58,459 nucleotides of DNA, taken from IMG/VR virus record IMGVR_UViG_3300021957_000042, positions 1-58,459 of that record. One strand, written 5' to 3'. The position numbers and the translations under genes are program-made. The notes beneath the pieces were generated by a model. It ran no database searches. It saw nothing but the letters and a program-made list of their open reading frames with translations, and had not been told where the DNA came from. The stretch comes from a virus. This document shows, piece after piece, positions 50,501-58,459 of the stretch. The first letter of the stretch is position 1. Every line of letters begins with the position of its first letter.

Positions 50501-52172
50501 AAATACTGGAAATTTTGATGCTGATTTCTTTGGTTTAGCAATTGGTATAAACCGAGATGAAGGTTGGACAAATCGTTTCTGGAAAGGATACATTGATGAT
50601 GTCCGTGTTTATTCAGAAACAAAGTCTGTTGACCAAGTTCGAACCATTTGTATGGAATATGATGGCTGTTCATACATACCAGAAACACCAACACTCACCG
50701 CAACGGCAAGAGCAAGTTCAATCTACCTGTCTTGGAATTTGCCAACTGGAGCAGATAATGTTACAATCTATTGGCGAGAAAGTACTGGCTTTGAAGGTTC
50801 ACCAACCGCACCAACAGCAAGTAATAATGTGATCAATGCTGTTGATAATCAAACATCTTACTTTCTGGCGAACTTAGACGTTACAAATTATCATCATTTT
50901 GTCATTCTTGCAAACAATCGAAATGGTAGCAGTAGTCCAAGCTCAGTAGCAGCAACAGCAAATGTACAACCACTCAATGCTCGTTTTCGATCAACTTCGA
51001 TCAATGGTAACACTTTAGTATACATCAATCGAGATAATGAACTTTGGGTGCGAGGAAACAACTGGTCACCTTCTGAGGGCGGAAATGCTGAAATTTATTT
51101 CTCTCCAAGGAATAGCAATTTTGGTGAGCAAAATTCAGTTCATGCAGATAGTATTTCAAATGCTTCAGTGGTCGGTGCTGGTTCAAATAAGATTTCTGCT
51201 CTTTTAGATAATGGTAGTGTTTATCATTTTCACACAAATAATTCTTCCTTGTTCTGGGATAGTTATAATACTGAGACCACACCTACAAACATACCAGGTG
51301 GCACAACCATTGTTGATATGAGACATAGTTTAAAAGCAGTTTATTATTTGCTAAGTGACGGCACGATTCTTGCGAAAGGCAGAAATCATGTAGGTCAACT
51401 TGGAAATGGTACAACTACAGATGAAACTGGTTCAACAGGTGTGTTTGTTTCCGGGATCAATACAGCAACTCAAATTGCCGTTGGTATACAACATGCCTGT
51501 GCGTTGTTGTCGAATGGACAAGTATGGTGTTGGGGTGATGGAGATAAAGGTGAGCTTGGAGATGGATTAGATAGAGATTCTTCAACGCCTGTTCAAGTTT
51601 CTTTGCCTACGAATACTGCTACAATGATTGATGGTACTTATAATGATACATTTGCCTTGATGTCTGATGGGACTGTTTACGGTTGGGGCGAAAATCGTTC
51701 GGGTAAAATCAAGTGTTCAACCGATAATTCTCAAGTTCTCTCACCTGAACGTGTGTCTGGTCTATCAAACATAATTGATATTGCCGTTGGATATGAAACC
51801 GTTCATCTGTTAGAAGACGATGATAATGATGGACGTGGAACTCTGTACACCTGCGGTCGTGCCAACAAGAATTATGACCAAACTAACAATGCTGCCTTTC
51901 GTTTCTGGAATGATAATAATGGGGACATCAACTATATCTCCAGTTATAACGGTGTCGGAAACGCCATCAAAGCTGACGAATATAATAATCGTTTGATTCA
52001 GATTGATGGAGATCGATATTCACTTCTTCTAATTAGGGATGACCTCACACTGATGGGTATCGGTCAGTCACAACACAAGCAATTTTCTATCACTGATAAT
52101 AATGGCGCCAATCGAATGGTGATTTTTGATGATAATTTGCAACCGATTGAAAGTACAAATCCTATCGATTAG
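47541..52172 (+). CDS. giant multidomain lipoprotein A (Calx-beta, FN3, LamG, RCC1)
   Basis: A 1543-aa surface-type lipoprotein. The signal ends FTFTS-C (Cys 19). Domains by eye: FN3 (55-143), Calx-beta-like repeats (about 144-258, 259-370), FN3 (371-462), Calx-beta-like repeats (463-592, 593-712), FN3 (713-808), LamG/concanavalin-like (810-1048; TWHHIVATSNS, WKGYIDDVRVYS), FN3 (1050-1148) and RCC1-type repeats to the end (WCWGDGDKGELGDG). Such adhesion and ligand-binding modules are unusual on a phage lipoprotein. It has a paralogue next door. It might decorate the infected cell surface. Confidence 0.85.
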   Translation: MKYFYILFLSIISFTFTSCEICIGPVCEGRIIYDDIELPKDDNSDSGGGSGSSAPDPVTDLSATSPYSNQVDLSWTAITGSDNYTIHFSTDNSSFSAIVPDVTGTTYSHTGRTASTTYYYYVIANNSTGPSTQSNTASITTSGAPTVTLTATASVAEGNSGTKSQTITATQSATSTTNTTVNLSTSGTASDNGTDYTLDNSTILITAGSTTGTTSVTIVGDRIQENNETIVVDIDNVTGGDNATESGTQQETITITNDDIAGFSFTISTNNTVTESGAGDSFDVELDTEPTANVTVTITDNDSSEILVSPTTLVFSSGNYSTAQTINLTAVEDNATDGNQTVTITLAGSSVDSFYNGAAAQTIATVVDSGNEPPSVPVSNLSATAVSTTQIDLSWSASANTDNYTVYFSTDNSSFSAISPVVTSTSYSHTGITPGTTYYYYLISNNAYGVSGQSNRANDTTTSILVDLSADITSVTEGDTGSQTITLTATQSQTATTNTTVTLSASTAPADAAISTGTANIDKDYAFVSSTITITAGSLTGTTTLNVYGDYLDEDNETIYINMSGVSGGDGASENGTQTANISIVDDDNTEFKYSILGGDSVATEGGSGITYYITLNLYLDSRPDGNVLVDFSLEDSTQLSLLDGPTLTFTPSNHMNTQVVRVAAVDDLYDDGNVTSKVYIDPNGGTADTTGYASLSQKSKNITAEDNDAPGPVLDNVTAGIQQNYISWQAFAGEDGGYRLYYRTTDDQHTGSDSYITIGTGITEYYHSGLDSGLTYYYRVTAFVSAAESSMSNSLNGVPTTPWPGCTSTGPSASPSDPTLEVHYPFENNGEDLLDKNANNVYDLTNVHPSNTTFNYVAGCAGGKALYIDSTSGIYATSAFTSSAVGGNLNSGNFTISFMAVADADMETNSSALNTGFKDLHSPFGSYATKSQFDIGNSDQIRFRSPSSNTGDPSALTQNTWHHIVATSNSGQDAVLYKDGVVVDSTNTGNFDADFFGLAIGINRDEGWTNRFWKGYIDDVRVYSETKSVDQVRTICMEYDGCSYIPETPTLTATARASSIYLSWNLPTGADNVTIYWRESTGFEGSPTAPTASNNVINAVDNQTSYFLANLDVTNYHHFVILANNRNGSSSPSSVAATANVQPLNARFRSTSINGNTLVYINRDNELWVRGNNWSPSEGGNAEIYFSPRNSNFGEQNSVHADSISNASVVGAGSNKISALLDNGSVYHFHTNNSSLFWDSYNTETTPTNIPGGTTIVDMRHSLKAVYYLLSDGTILAKGRNHVGQLGNGTTTDETGSTGVFVSGINTATQIAVGIQHACALLSNGQVWCWGDGDKGELGDGLDRDSSTPVQVSLPTNTATMIDGTYNDTFALMSDGTVYGWGENRSGKIKCSTDNSQVLSPERVSGLSNIIDIAVGYETVHLLEDDDNDGRGTLYTCGRANKNYDQTNNAAFRFWNDNNGDINYISSYNGVGNAIKADEYNNRLIQIDGDRYSLLLIRDDLTLMGIGQSQHKQFSITDNNGANRMVIFDDNLQPIESTNPID

Positions 52173-52175
52173 TTA

Positions 52176-52204
52176 TTGACATCTTATTGAATTTATGTTA
52201 CAAT
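52176..52204 (+). promoter_or_regulatory. sigma70-type promoter for giant lipoprotein B
   Basis: TTGACA (52176-52181), 17 bp, TACAAT (52199-52204), in the 116-base gap between the two giant genes. It gives the second gene an early-type promoter of its own. Confidence 0.82.
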
Positions 52205-52288
52205 ATTGAAACGAACAGGGAATATTTTACCCACTAACTAAATATGGGTATGACCTACTTTCACAAATTCATTCAATAGAGGTAACGC

Positions 52289-55200
52289 ATGAGAAGCTTG
52301 ATTGTTCTACTTTCACTCATTATGATCTCCTTTTCATTTATTAGTTGTGACCAACTTCCTGAAGAAGGTACTATTATCTATGACGTAGATTTTCCAAGAG
52401 CGGATTCTTGTGAAGCAACGGGAACTTGTAATTCTGGCGGTGGTGGCGGTGGTGGCGGTACTTATGTACCTCCTGTAATCACACCAGGAATCCCGAGTGT
52501 ACCATCAGGCGTCACAGTTGTCAATCCTACATTCACCGAAACAGAAGGAAACACACATACAGGAACAACAATAGTTCTTGATTCTGCTCCTTCAGGAACA
52601 GTGACAATCAGTTTTACTTCTGGTGATACCTCTGAAATTACAGTCAATAGTCCTTCATTGACATTCACTCCTGCCAATTACAGCACACCTCAAGTAATTG
52701 TCATGACTGCGGTAGAAGACTTCATCAACATTCCCACCGATTCAAATACAACTACTGGCATTGCCTTTAGTATCTCATCAACAAATACATCAGACCTCGT
52801 TCATGGAAGAATTGGAAATTTAGTAGGTTATGTTTTAGATTCAGGCAGAACACTCTTCACAATTGGCGGAGGAACACCAACAATACCTGAAGGTCAAAGT
52901 GATAATTCATCTTATACGTTTGTTCTGAATGATATGCCGAATGGTGTGGTCACCGTCACTCTTACTTCGACAGATACAAACGAAGTTCTCATAGGTTCGC
53001 CATTGGTTTTTACACCAGGGTCGTACAATGTTCCGCAGAATCTTTCCCTGACTGGAGTGGAGGATTACATAGTCGATGGACTTCAAGACACGAATATTAC
53101 AGTGACTTATACCAGTACCGACCCTACGGACATCCAAGATGGTGAAACAAATACTTTTATAGTCAATACAACAGATAGTGGTCAAAGTAGTGTTACTTTA
53201 GATGATGCGAATCCTTCTGTTGCTGAAGGTAGTTCTTATACAGGTACAATTGTTCTTGATGCGGCTCCAGCCGGAACAGTTACAATCACACTGACTTCTG
53301 ATGATGTAGGTGAAGCACAACTTGTACCAGATCCAACAGTCTTGACATTCACGCCCGTCAACTGGAATTCACCTCAGAATTATACTGTGAATGGTATTGA
53401 AGATTTAGAGATTGATGGTCCTGTTGAAACAAACATCAACATTGTGGCAAGTTCAACAGATCCAACAGATTCAATTCATGGCTTGAATACTTCGTTTACA
53501 ATGACCACAACTGATTCTGGCATTGATGGACCATACACAATCAATCCAACAACACCTTCAGTTACAGAAGGTACTACAGATAATATGACATTTGTTCTGA
53601 ATTATCCACCAACAGATACTGTAACAATCACGTTGACTTCAGGTGGCGCAGATGAAGCAGGTATTTCACCCACAACATTGACATTCACACCTGTCAATTG
53701 GAATTCACCTCAAACAGTGATTGTAACAGGTGTTGAAGATTTTGTAGTTGATAATGATCAATTAACTGCAATCACAACAACAATTTCTTCGAATGATTCA
53801 GTTTACGATAATTCAACAGGCTATTTCAATATCACAACAGTAGATAGTGGAAGAGGTCCTACTTCTATCACAAGTGCTGTAGCGGGAGATCAACAAGTCA
53901 CGCTCAACTGGAGTGGTCCAACTGGAATGGATGGCTATGTAATTTATTATACAAATGATGGTTCAACACCAACACTCGCAAGTGATAATGTTTCAGGTAT
54001 TTCTGGTACAGTCACATCTTATGTTCATAGTGGCCTGACCTCTGGCTTGACATACACTTATCGAATTGTTGCCAATTTAGGTTCTGATTCTTCTGGTCTT
54101 TCACCAACAGTCTCGGCAAATCTAAAACCAGCAACTCCTACTGGGCTGACTGCAACAAACCCTGGCAGTGGCACATCCATCAATCTGACTTGGAATGCTT
54201 CCACTGGTGCTGACAACTACACCGTTTACTGGACTGATGATCCAAGCACACCAATCGATCCATCCAATCCTGCTACTTATGATGGCTCCACTACTGTCAC
54301 GGGAACCTCTACAACTGCTACAGGCTTGACAGCCGGAACGCCTTATGACTTCACAATAGTTGCCACAAATAACACTGCTGGCAGTAGTCCTCCTGCTACT
54401 GAAGTCAATGCCACCCCGACTCTGATAATGCCAGCAGCCATCGATAATGTGACTGCCTATCACGGATTCTATGGTGATGCGACAATCTACACGGCTAGTA
54501 ACCCAGATAGATATTCTATTTTCCCTCCTTCATATGCCATAACATGGAATGCTCACCCTGACTTTGTTTATTCTGCCAATGGAGATTATTACAAAGTTTT
54601 TATCTCAGATAATTTGAGTCAACCCATTGATCCAACAGACAGTAGCACTTATATCAGTCAACAATGGGCTACAACGAATCAAACGGTTATTACAACTCGC
54701 CCCTTCATCACAATCGATGGCGTCACTCATAATGATGGCTTCTTGGAGAATACACCTCTAAGAATTGCTGTGGTTTTTGAGGATTATTCAAAAGGACGCA
54801 TTCTATCACCAGTAACAGAGGTCACACCAACAATGGCTTCTGAAGCCTATCGTCAATGGGGTGACCTAAGAATTCATGGTGGCTTCTTTGCGGCTGGTGA
54901 TAACAGCACACTCTATGGCTTTGGACGTTCTAATGGTAGTGACCCTATTCGCATTGAACACAAAGATATGGTCAATGTAGGTGAACGAGCAATCTTTGAT
55001 GGTGCTTGGCTCAACAGTGATGTCTTTCCCCTGATGAGTAATTCTGCTGGCTATGATTATATGTTTTTGACTTGGTACCAACCCGAAAAACCATTTTTTA
55101 ACCACAACTTCTCTACTAACGGAACATACTTTAAGAGATCCCGCACCTCTGATTGGCGGCTTGAATCAAACGCAATTTCAGCAGGTAGCGCAGTGGGAGA

Positions 55201-58120
55201 TTACGATTTCGGAATGGAGTTTCAAGCAGAAGATACGGTAGGACTGATCATTCAGCACAGTAGTAATCGCACAGGAACATTGAATGGCCCAACAGACTAT
55301 GCTGCTGTTAGTTATGCAGATTATGCTGCTGGCAATGGGCTATATTCAGCAGAGCATACAGGTACTTCACACTGGTTAGACAATTCTTCGTATGCTGGGA
55401 TGACGTTGTTCTCAACCAAAAACATGTATCAAATCAATCTTGCCAATGCGGATGCTGCAATCTCAAAAGTGGCGATTCCGTTTAAAAGTCCAGATAATCT
55501 GACAGTCACTCCATCTGGATCAAACATCAATCTCAGTTGGGATAACTCGACTTCTTTCACGAACACTTATGACATCTATCGAAGCACAGACAACAGCACA
55601 TGGAGCTTAGTCACTAGCATTAGTGGATATACAAACACTACTTATACAGACTCTTCTCTAGCTGATGGCACTTACTACTATAAGATTGGAGCGAATGGAA
55701 CTTACTTTACCCCAGACAATTCAACAGTAGCTTCGGGCGTGATTTCTACTACTCCGGCAGCCCCTGTTCTCAATTCTGTCACTGCCGGTGTTCAACAGAA
55801 CACAATTGCTTGGAGTGCTTACACGGGAGCAACTAGTTACAAGTTATACTGGGATACTTCAGCATCTGTATCAACAAGTGATAATCTGATCACCATTAGT
55901 GATAACACTTCAACCAGTTATATTCATTCTGGTAGAACAGCAGGTACTCAGTACTACTATAGACTAATTGCGACAACTTCTGGAGGAGATTCAGGACTTT
56001 CAAATGAACTGAGTGATACACCAACTGCTCTTGTTGGATGTACAAGTTCAGGTGCTGTAGCAGATAATGATCCTGACTTGTTAGTGCATTATGCTTTTGA
56101 AGGAAACTTAGAAGATGTTGAGGATACTAACGGTGATAATCGCTATGACCTGACAAATGAAGAAGGAACAATGCAATTTGCTCAAGGTTGTGCCCAGGGT
56201 CAGGCTGCTTATATTGATTCTGCTTCTGGATATGGAGTGAATAATAACTTCACAAGTACAAATGTTGGTGGAAATTTAGCAAATGACAACTTCAGTATCT
56301 CACTATGGGTAGCGAAAGACGGAGATATGGCAGACTATTCTTCTGCATTCAATACTGGCTTTTACAATGAACACACACCAACAGGAGATCAAGAAAAAAC
56401 TCAAATTGATATTCAGGCAGGTAAGTTTCGAGCAATCTCAAATAGTCCCGGTAATGGTAAAAAGGTTAGATCATCCTTCACACCAAATATGGACCAGTGG
56501 TATCATGTTACACTCACTCATAGTCCACCAAGCACTGTTTCATTATATACTGATGGTACCCTACAAGAAACCAACACGAATATGAATATAGATTTCTACG
56601 GTTTGGTTGTTGGTTTGAATCGAAGCAGAAGTGTAGGAACACTCAACTGGAAAGGATATATAGATGAAGTCAAGGTCTTCAACAGAACCTTTAGTGCGGA
56701 TGATGTTGCTGATGATTGTATGAAATCTGAAGGTTGTCCTTATGTTCCAGCAACAGCACCGACACTCTCAGCAGACGCAAGGGCTCAGGCAATCATGTTG
56801 ACTTGGAATTTGCCCGGTGGAACAGACAACGCAACCATCTATTGGAGAACAAGTGGTGGTTCGTTTGAAGGATCACCAACAGCACCTACAGCCAGTGATA
56901 ATGTGATCAATGTGACAAATGGTCAGACAAGTTACTTGCTGACTGGCTTGACTGGTGGTGATTACTATCACTTTGTGATTTTGGCAAATAATCGAAATGG
57001 TAGCAGTCCTGTCAGTTCTGTATTGGGCAATGTTCAGCCGACAAGTTTTATTGCTAACACCTTTGATTCTGGAAACAACGGAGGTATCTGTAAAATTCAA
57101 AATGATGGCAGTCTAAAATGCAAAGGCCGCAACAACTTAGATCAGTTCAATAATGACAGGATTGACCGACCAAGTGCCACTGACATTTTTGGTATCACGA
57201 ATGCGGAGACTATCACATTCTCTTCAAATAAGATTGGTGTTGTTCAGTCAGATGGGAGCTACCAGCATCGTGGAGACAATGATGGTATGAGTACACGCTC
57301 AAGTCCAGTAACTGGTGTGACGAATCCAGTGCAAGTGGAGCATGGATATAATTTTGTGGCTTACTTGATGAGTGATGGGACAGTCCGCACAAGAGGTGCT
57401 AATTACAATGGACAACTGGGTGATGGCACAACCAACAATGAAACTTCTGGTTCCGTTCAAGTCAGTGGAATCACCACAGCAAATAAGATTTCTGCAGGAC
57501 AGTATCATGCTTGTGCGCTCTTGACGAATGGTCAGATCTGGTGTTGGGGTGATAATTCATTTGGTGAGTTAGGGGATGGAACAACAACACAAAGAGAAAC
57601 TCCTGTTCAAGCAGGATTACCGACAGATACTGCTGTTGGTATTTTTGTAAGCCAAAGAACATCTGCGGCTGTTCTAGCTAACGGCAAGGTCTACATTTGG
57701 GGTTCTAATGTTAACAGCAGAGCAAAGTGCAGTAACAATACAAGTGCCATTTCAAATCCAAGAGAACTCACTGTTATTTCAAATGTGAAGCAGATTGATT
57801 TCGGATTTGGTCACTCTGTAATTCTTACAAATGATGGCAATGTCTATACATGCGGCACAGTCTACTCCACATCAAATGTAGCTGGAAATGCCACTTTCTT
57901 TGCAAGCATGGGTACTGAGGCAAAGACAAATGGAGCTATTCTGATGGATGATTATCAAGGCAGAGTGATTGAAGTCCGAGCAGACAACTACAATTCATAT
58001 ATGTTATTGGATAACGGAAGTCTTGCTTGTATCGGAGACAACAATTACGGGCAATGTAATAACGATGGTGCAACGATGGGAACAGATCAGCTAACACCAA
58101 TCATTATTCCTGATATGTAA
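52289..58120 (+). CDS. giant multidomain lipoprotein B (four tandem Calx-beta-like, FN3, LamG, RCC1)
   Basis: A 1943-aa lipoprotein with Cys 20 (FSFIS-C) followed by Asp at +2, which in enterobacteria retains lipoproteins in the inner membrane. A Gly-rich linker (residues 50-60) leads to four ~113-aa Calx-beta-like repeats (about 72-527), two FN3 domains, an unassigned region (about 715-1065), FN3 modules, a LamG-like domain (about 1250-1485; KGYIDEVKVF), FN3, and RCC1 repeats from about 1585 (WCWGDNSFGELGDG). It shares the N-terminal motif EGTIIYD-x-D-F-P with lipoprotein A (EGRIIYDDIELP). Confidence 0.85.
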   Translation: MRSLIVLLSLIMISFSFISCDQLPEEGTIIYDVDFPRADSCEATGTCNSGGGGGGGGTYVPPVITPGIPSVPSGVTVVNPTFTETEGNTHTGTTIVLDSAPSGTVTISFTSGDTSEITVNSPSLTFTPANYSTPQVIVMTAVEDFINIPTDSNTTTGIAFSISSTNTSDLVHGRIGNLVGYVLDSGRTLFTIGGGTPTIPEGQSDNSSYTFVLNDMPNGVVTVTLTSTDTNEVLIGSPLVFTPGSYNVPQNLSLTGVEDYIVDGLQDTNITVTYTSTDPTDIQDGETNTFIVNTTDSGQSSVTLDDANPSVAEGSSYTGTIVLDAAPAGTVTITLTSDDVGEAQLVPDPTVLTFTPVNWNSPQNYTVNGIEDLEIDGPVETNINIVASSTDPTDSIHGLNTSFTMTTTDSGIDGPYTINPTTPSVTEGTTDNMTFVLNYPPTDTVTITLTSGGADEAGISPTTLTFTPVNWNSPQTVIVTGVEDFVVDNDQLTAITTTISSNDSVYDNSTGYFNITTVDSGRGPTSITSAVAGDQQVTLNWSGPTGMDGYVIYYTNDGSTPTLASDNVSGISGTVTSYVHSGLTSGLTYTYRIVANLGSDSSGLSPTVSANLKPATPTGLTATNPGSGTSINLTWNASTGADNYTVYWTDDPSTPIDPSNPATYDGSTTVTGTSTTATGLTAGTPYDFTIVATNNTAGSSPPATEVNATPTLIMPAAIDNVTAYHGFYGDATIYTASNPDRYSIFPPSYAITWNAHPDFVYSANGDYYKVFISDNLSQPIDPTDSSTYISQQWATTNQTVITTRPFITIDGVTHNDGFLENTPLRIAVVFEDYSKGRILSPVTEVTPTMASEAYRQWGDLRIHGGFFAAGDNSTLYGFGRSNGSDPIRIEHKDMVNVGERAIFDGAWLNSDVFPLMSNSAGYDYMFLTWYQPEKPFFNHNFSTNGTYFKRSRTSDWRLESNAISAGSAVGDYDFGMEFQAEDTVGLIIQHSSNRTGTLNGPTDYAAVSYADYAAGNGLYSAEHTGTSHWLDNSSYAGMTLFSTKNMYQINLANADAAISKVAIPFKSPDNLTVTPSGSNINLSWDNSTSFTNTYDIYRSTDNSTWSLVTSISGYTNTTYTDSSLADGTYYYKIGANGTYFTPDNSTVASGVISTTPAAPVLNSVTAGVQQNTIAWSAYTGATSYKLYWDTSASVSTSDNLITISDNTSTSYIHSGRTAGTQYYYRLIATTSGGDSGLSNELSDTPTALVGCTSSGAVADNDPDLLVHYAFEGNLEDVEDTNGDNRYDLTNEEGTMQFAQGCAQGQAAYIDSASGYGVNNNFTSTNVGGNLANDNFSISLWVAKDGDMADYSSAFNTGFYNEHTPTGDQEKTQIDIQAGKFRAISNSPGNGKKVRSSFTPNMDQWYHVTLTHSPPSTVSLYTDGTLQETNTNMNIDFYGLVVGLNRSRSVGTLNWKGYIDEVKVFNRTFSADDVADDCMKSEGCPYVPATAPTLSADARAQAIMLTWNLPGGTDNATIYWRTSGGSFEGSPTAPTASDNVINVTNGQTSYLLTGLTGGDYYHFVILANNRNGSSPVSSVLGNVQPTSFIANTFDSGNNGGICKIQNDGSLKCKGRNNLDQFNNDRIDRPSATDIFGITNAETITFSSNKIGVVQSDGSYQHRGDNDGMSTRSSPVTGVTNPVQVEHGYNFVAYLMSDGTVRTRGANYNGQLGDGTTNNETSGSVQVSGITTANKISAGQYHACALLTNGQIWCWGDNSFGELGDGTTTQRETPVQAGLPTDTAVGIFVSQRTSAAVLANGKVYIWGSNVNSRAKCSNNTSAISNPRELTVISNVKQIDFGFGHSVILTNDGNVYTCGTVYSTSNVAGNATFFASMGTEAKTNGAILMDDYQGRVIEVRADNYNSYMLLDNGSLACIGDNNYGQCNNDGATMGTDQLTPIIIPDM
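52500..53870 (+). repeat. four tandem Calx-beta-like coding repeats
   Basis: Four units of roughly 340 bases each encode FTP-x-N/S-x-x-x-P-Q-x... and GVED motifs. Units 3 and 4 share a near-identical 35-base DNA stretch (53342-53376 and 53678-53712) with only three synonymous differences, so duplication or conversion is recent. Confidence 0.75.
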
Positions 58121-58164
58121 AACAAAAATTTATTATCTTATATTAATTATTCGAGGAGAGTAAG

Positions 58165-58459
58165 ATGAAAGTCCTGAAACTCTTATGTTTTTTAGCATTA
58201 TTATCATTTCTTGTTGGTTGTTTTGAATGTACAAATCCATTATCATTTGAAAAATGTGAAGAGGTGACATCAACAAGTTCAACAACAACATCATCTACAC
58301 CAACCACAGGTTACACATTCTCAGCAAGCTCAGTGAACGTGGCTGAGAATAGTGGTACTGGAACGTACACGGTGAAGCTGAATACAGCACCGACAGCCAC
58401 AGTCACCTTTGCGATCACATCAGATAACACTAGCCATATTACTGTCTCTCCGAGCAGTA
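58165..58459 (+). CDS. third lipoprotein of the same family, cut by the window edge
   Basis: An open frame to the right edge, 98 codons visible. The signal ends SFLVG-C (a strong lipobox), followed by a Ser/Thr-rich linker (TSTSSTTTSSTPTTG) and the start of a Calx-beta-like domain (SVNVAENSGTGTYTVKL). TCGAGGAGAG precedes the ATG. It repeats the lipoprotein-linker-Calx-beta plan of its two neighbours, so at least three paralogues stand in a row. Confidence 0.8.
   Translation, partial: MKVLKLLCFLALLSFLVGCFECTNPLSFEKCEEVTSTSSTTTSSTPTTGYTFSASSVNVAENSGTGTYTVKLNTAPTATVTFAITSDNTSHITVSPSS

Noticed and set aside
53342-53377. TTGACATTC in the repeats as promoters
   Set aside because: They encode the conserved LTFTP motif of the domain and lack a -10 box at suitable spacing.
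52500-53870. CRISPR array or simple satellite repeats
   Set aside because: The repeats are about 340 bases, in frame and protein-coding with diverged sequence. No CRISPR array was seen anywhere in the window.
47541-58120. Giant Calx-beta/RCC1 proteins as tail fibres or tape-measure proteins
   Set aside because: Both begin with lipoprotein signals and lie among other exported genes, which fits host-envelope proteins better. A virion role is not excluded.

Overview
The window is a gene-dense, AT-rich stretch (about two thirds A+T by eye) of a large T4-like tailed-phage genome (class Caudoviricetes, T4 superfamily). The diagnostic genes are the T4 replication and late-transcription core: UvsW helicase, late sigma factor gp55, recombination nuclease gp47/gp46, sliding clamp gp45, clamp loader gp44/gp62, the translational repressor RegA and the DsbA-type late-transcription DNA-binding protein. 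An Sm-like protein, a CobS-like MoxR ATPase with a VWA partner, PhoH and an FmdB-type zinc ribbon resemble the T4-like phages of aquatic bacteria. At least five lipoprotein signals and several Sec signals imply a Gram-negative host. The host genus cannot be read from the sequence. No terminase, portal, major capsid or tail gene was recognised here.

Layout. 1-8.5 kb: uvsW, 55, 47, GMP reductase, 46, an amidoligase-like enzyme and peptide deformylase. 8.5-9.8 kb: small unknown genes. 9.8-14 kb: the VWA/metallopeptidase-like protein and MoxR ATPase pair. 14-22 kb: glycosyltransferase, clamp, Sm-like protein, lytic transglycosylase, dsbA, clamp loader, regA, dUTPase and an M15 endolysin. 22-31 kb: an accessory early region with a Mom-like DNA modification enzyme, HNH nuclease and many tiny genes behind near-identical sigma70-type promoters, then a 2OG-Fe(II) oxygenase-like protein, an ADP-ribosylglycohydrolase and a complete OMP decarboxylase. 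32-39 kb: tRNA-Arg(TCT), a ParB-like protein, an SF1A helicase, exported and structural-looking unknowns, and a protein with a histone-H1-like tail. 39.4-42.5 kb: the only minus-strand block, three genes plus a 15-codon ORF. 42.5-45.8 kb: zinc ribbon, PhoH and a second amidoligase. 45.8-58.5 kb: an unbroken run of exported proteins, including a secreted staphylococcal-nuclease-like enzyme, an outer-membrane-like lipoprotein and three tandem paralogous lipoproteins, two of them giant (1543 and 1943 aa), built of Calx-beta, FN3, LamG-like and RCC1 modules.

How it fits together. Strong TTGACA/TATAAT-type promoters with 16-17 bp spacers drive early genes. Exact TATAAATA boxes suit gp55-directed late transcription. 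Two features stand out. First, four proteins and one mini-ORF start with a T4-type capsid-targeting sequence (MK-x-F-x-x-F, then L/I-x-E), so an amidoligase, a possible PD-(D/E)XK nuclease and a possible ADP-ribosyltransferase-fold protein may be packed in the head and injected. Second, the export island looks like a phage programme for remodelling the infected cell's envelope. Both functional readings are inferences.
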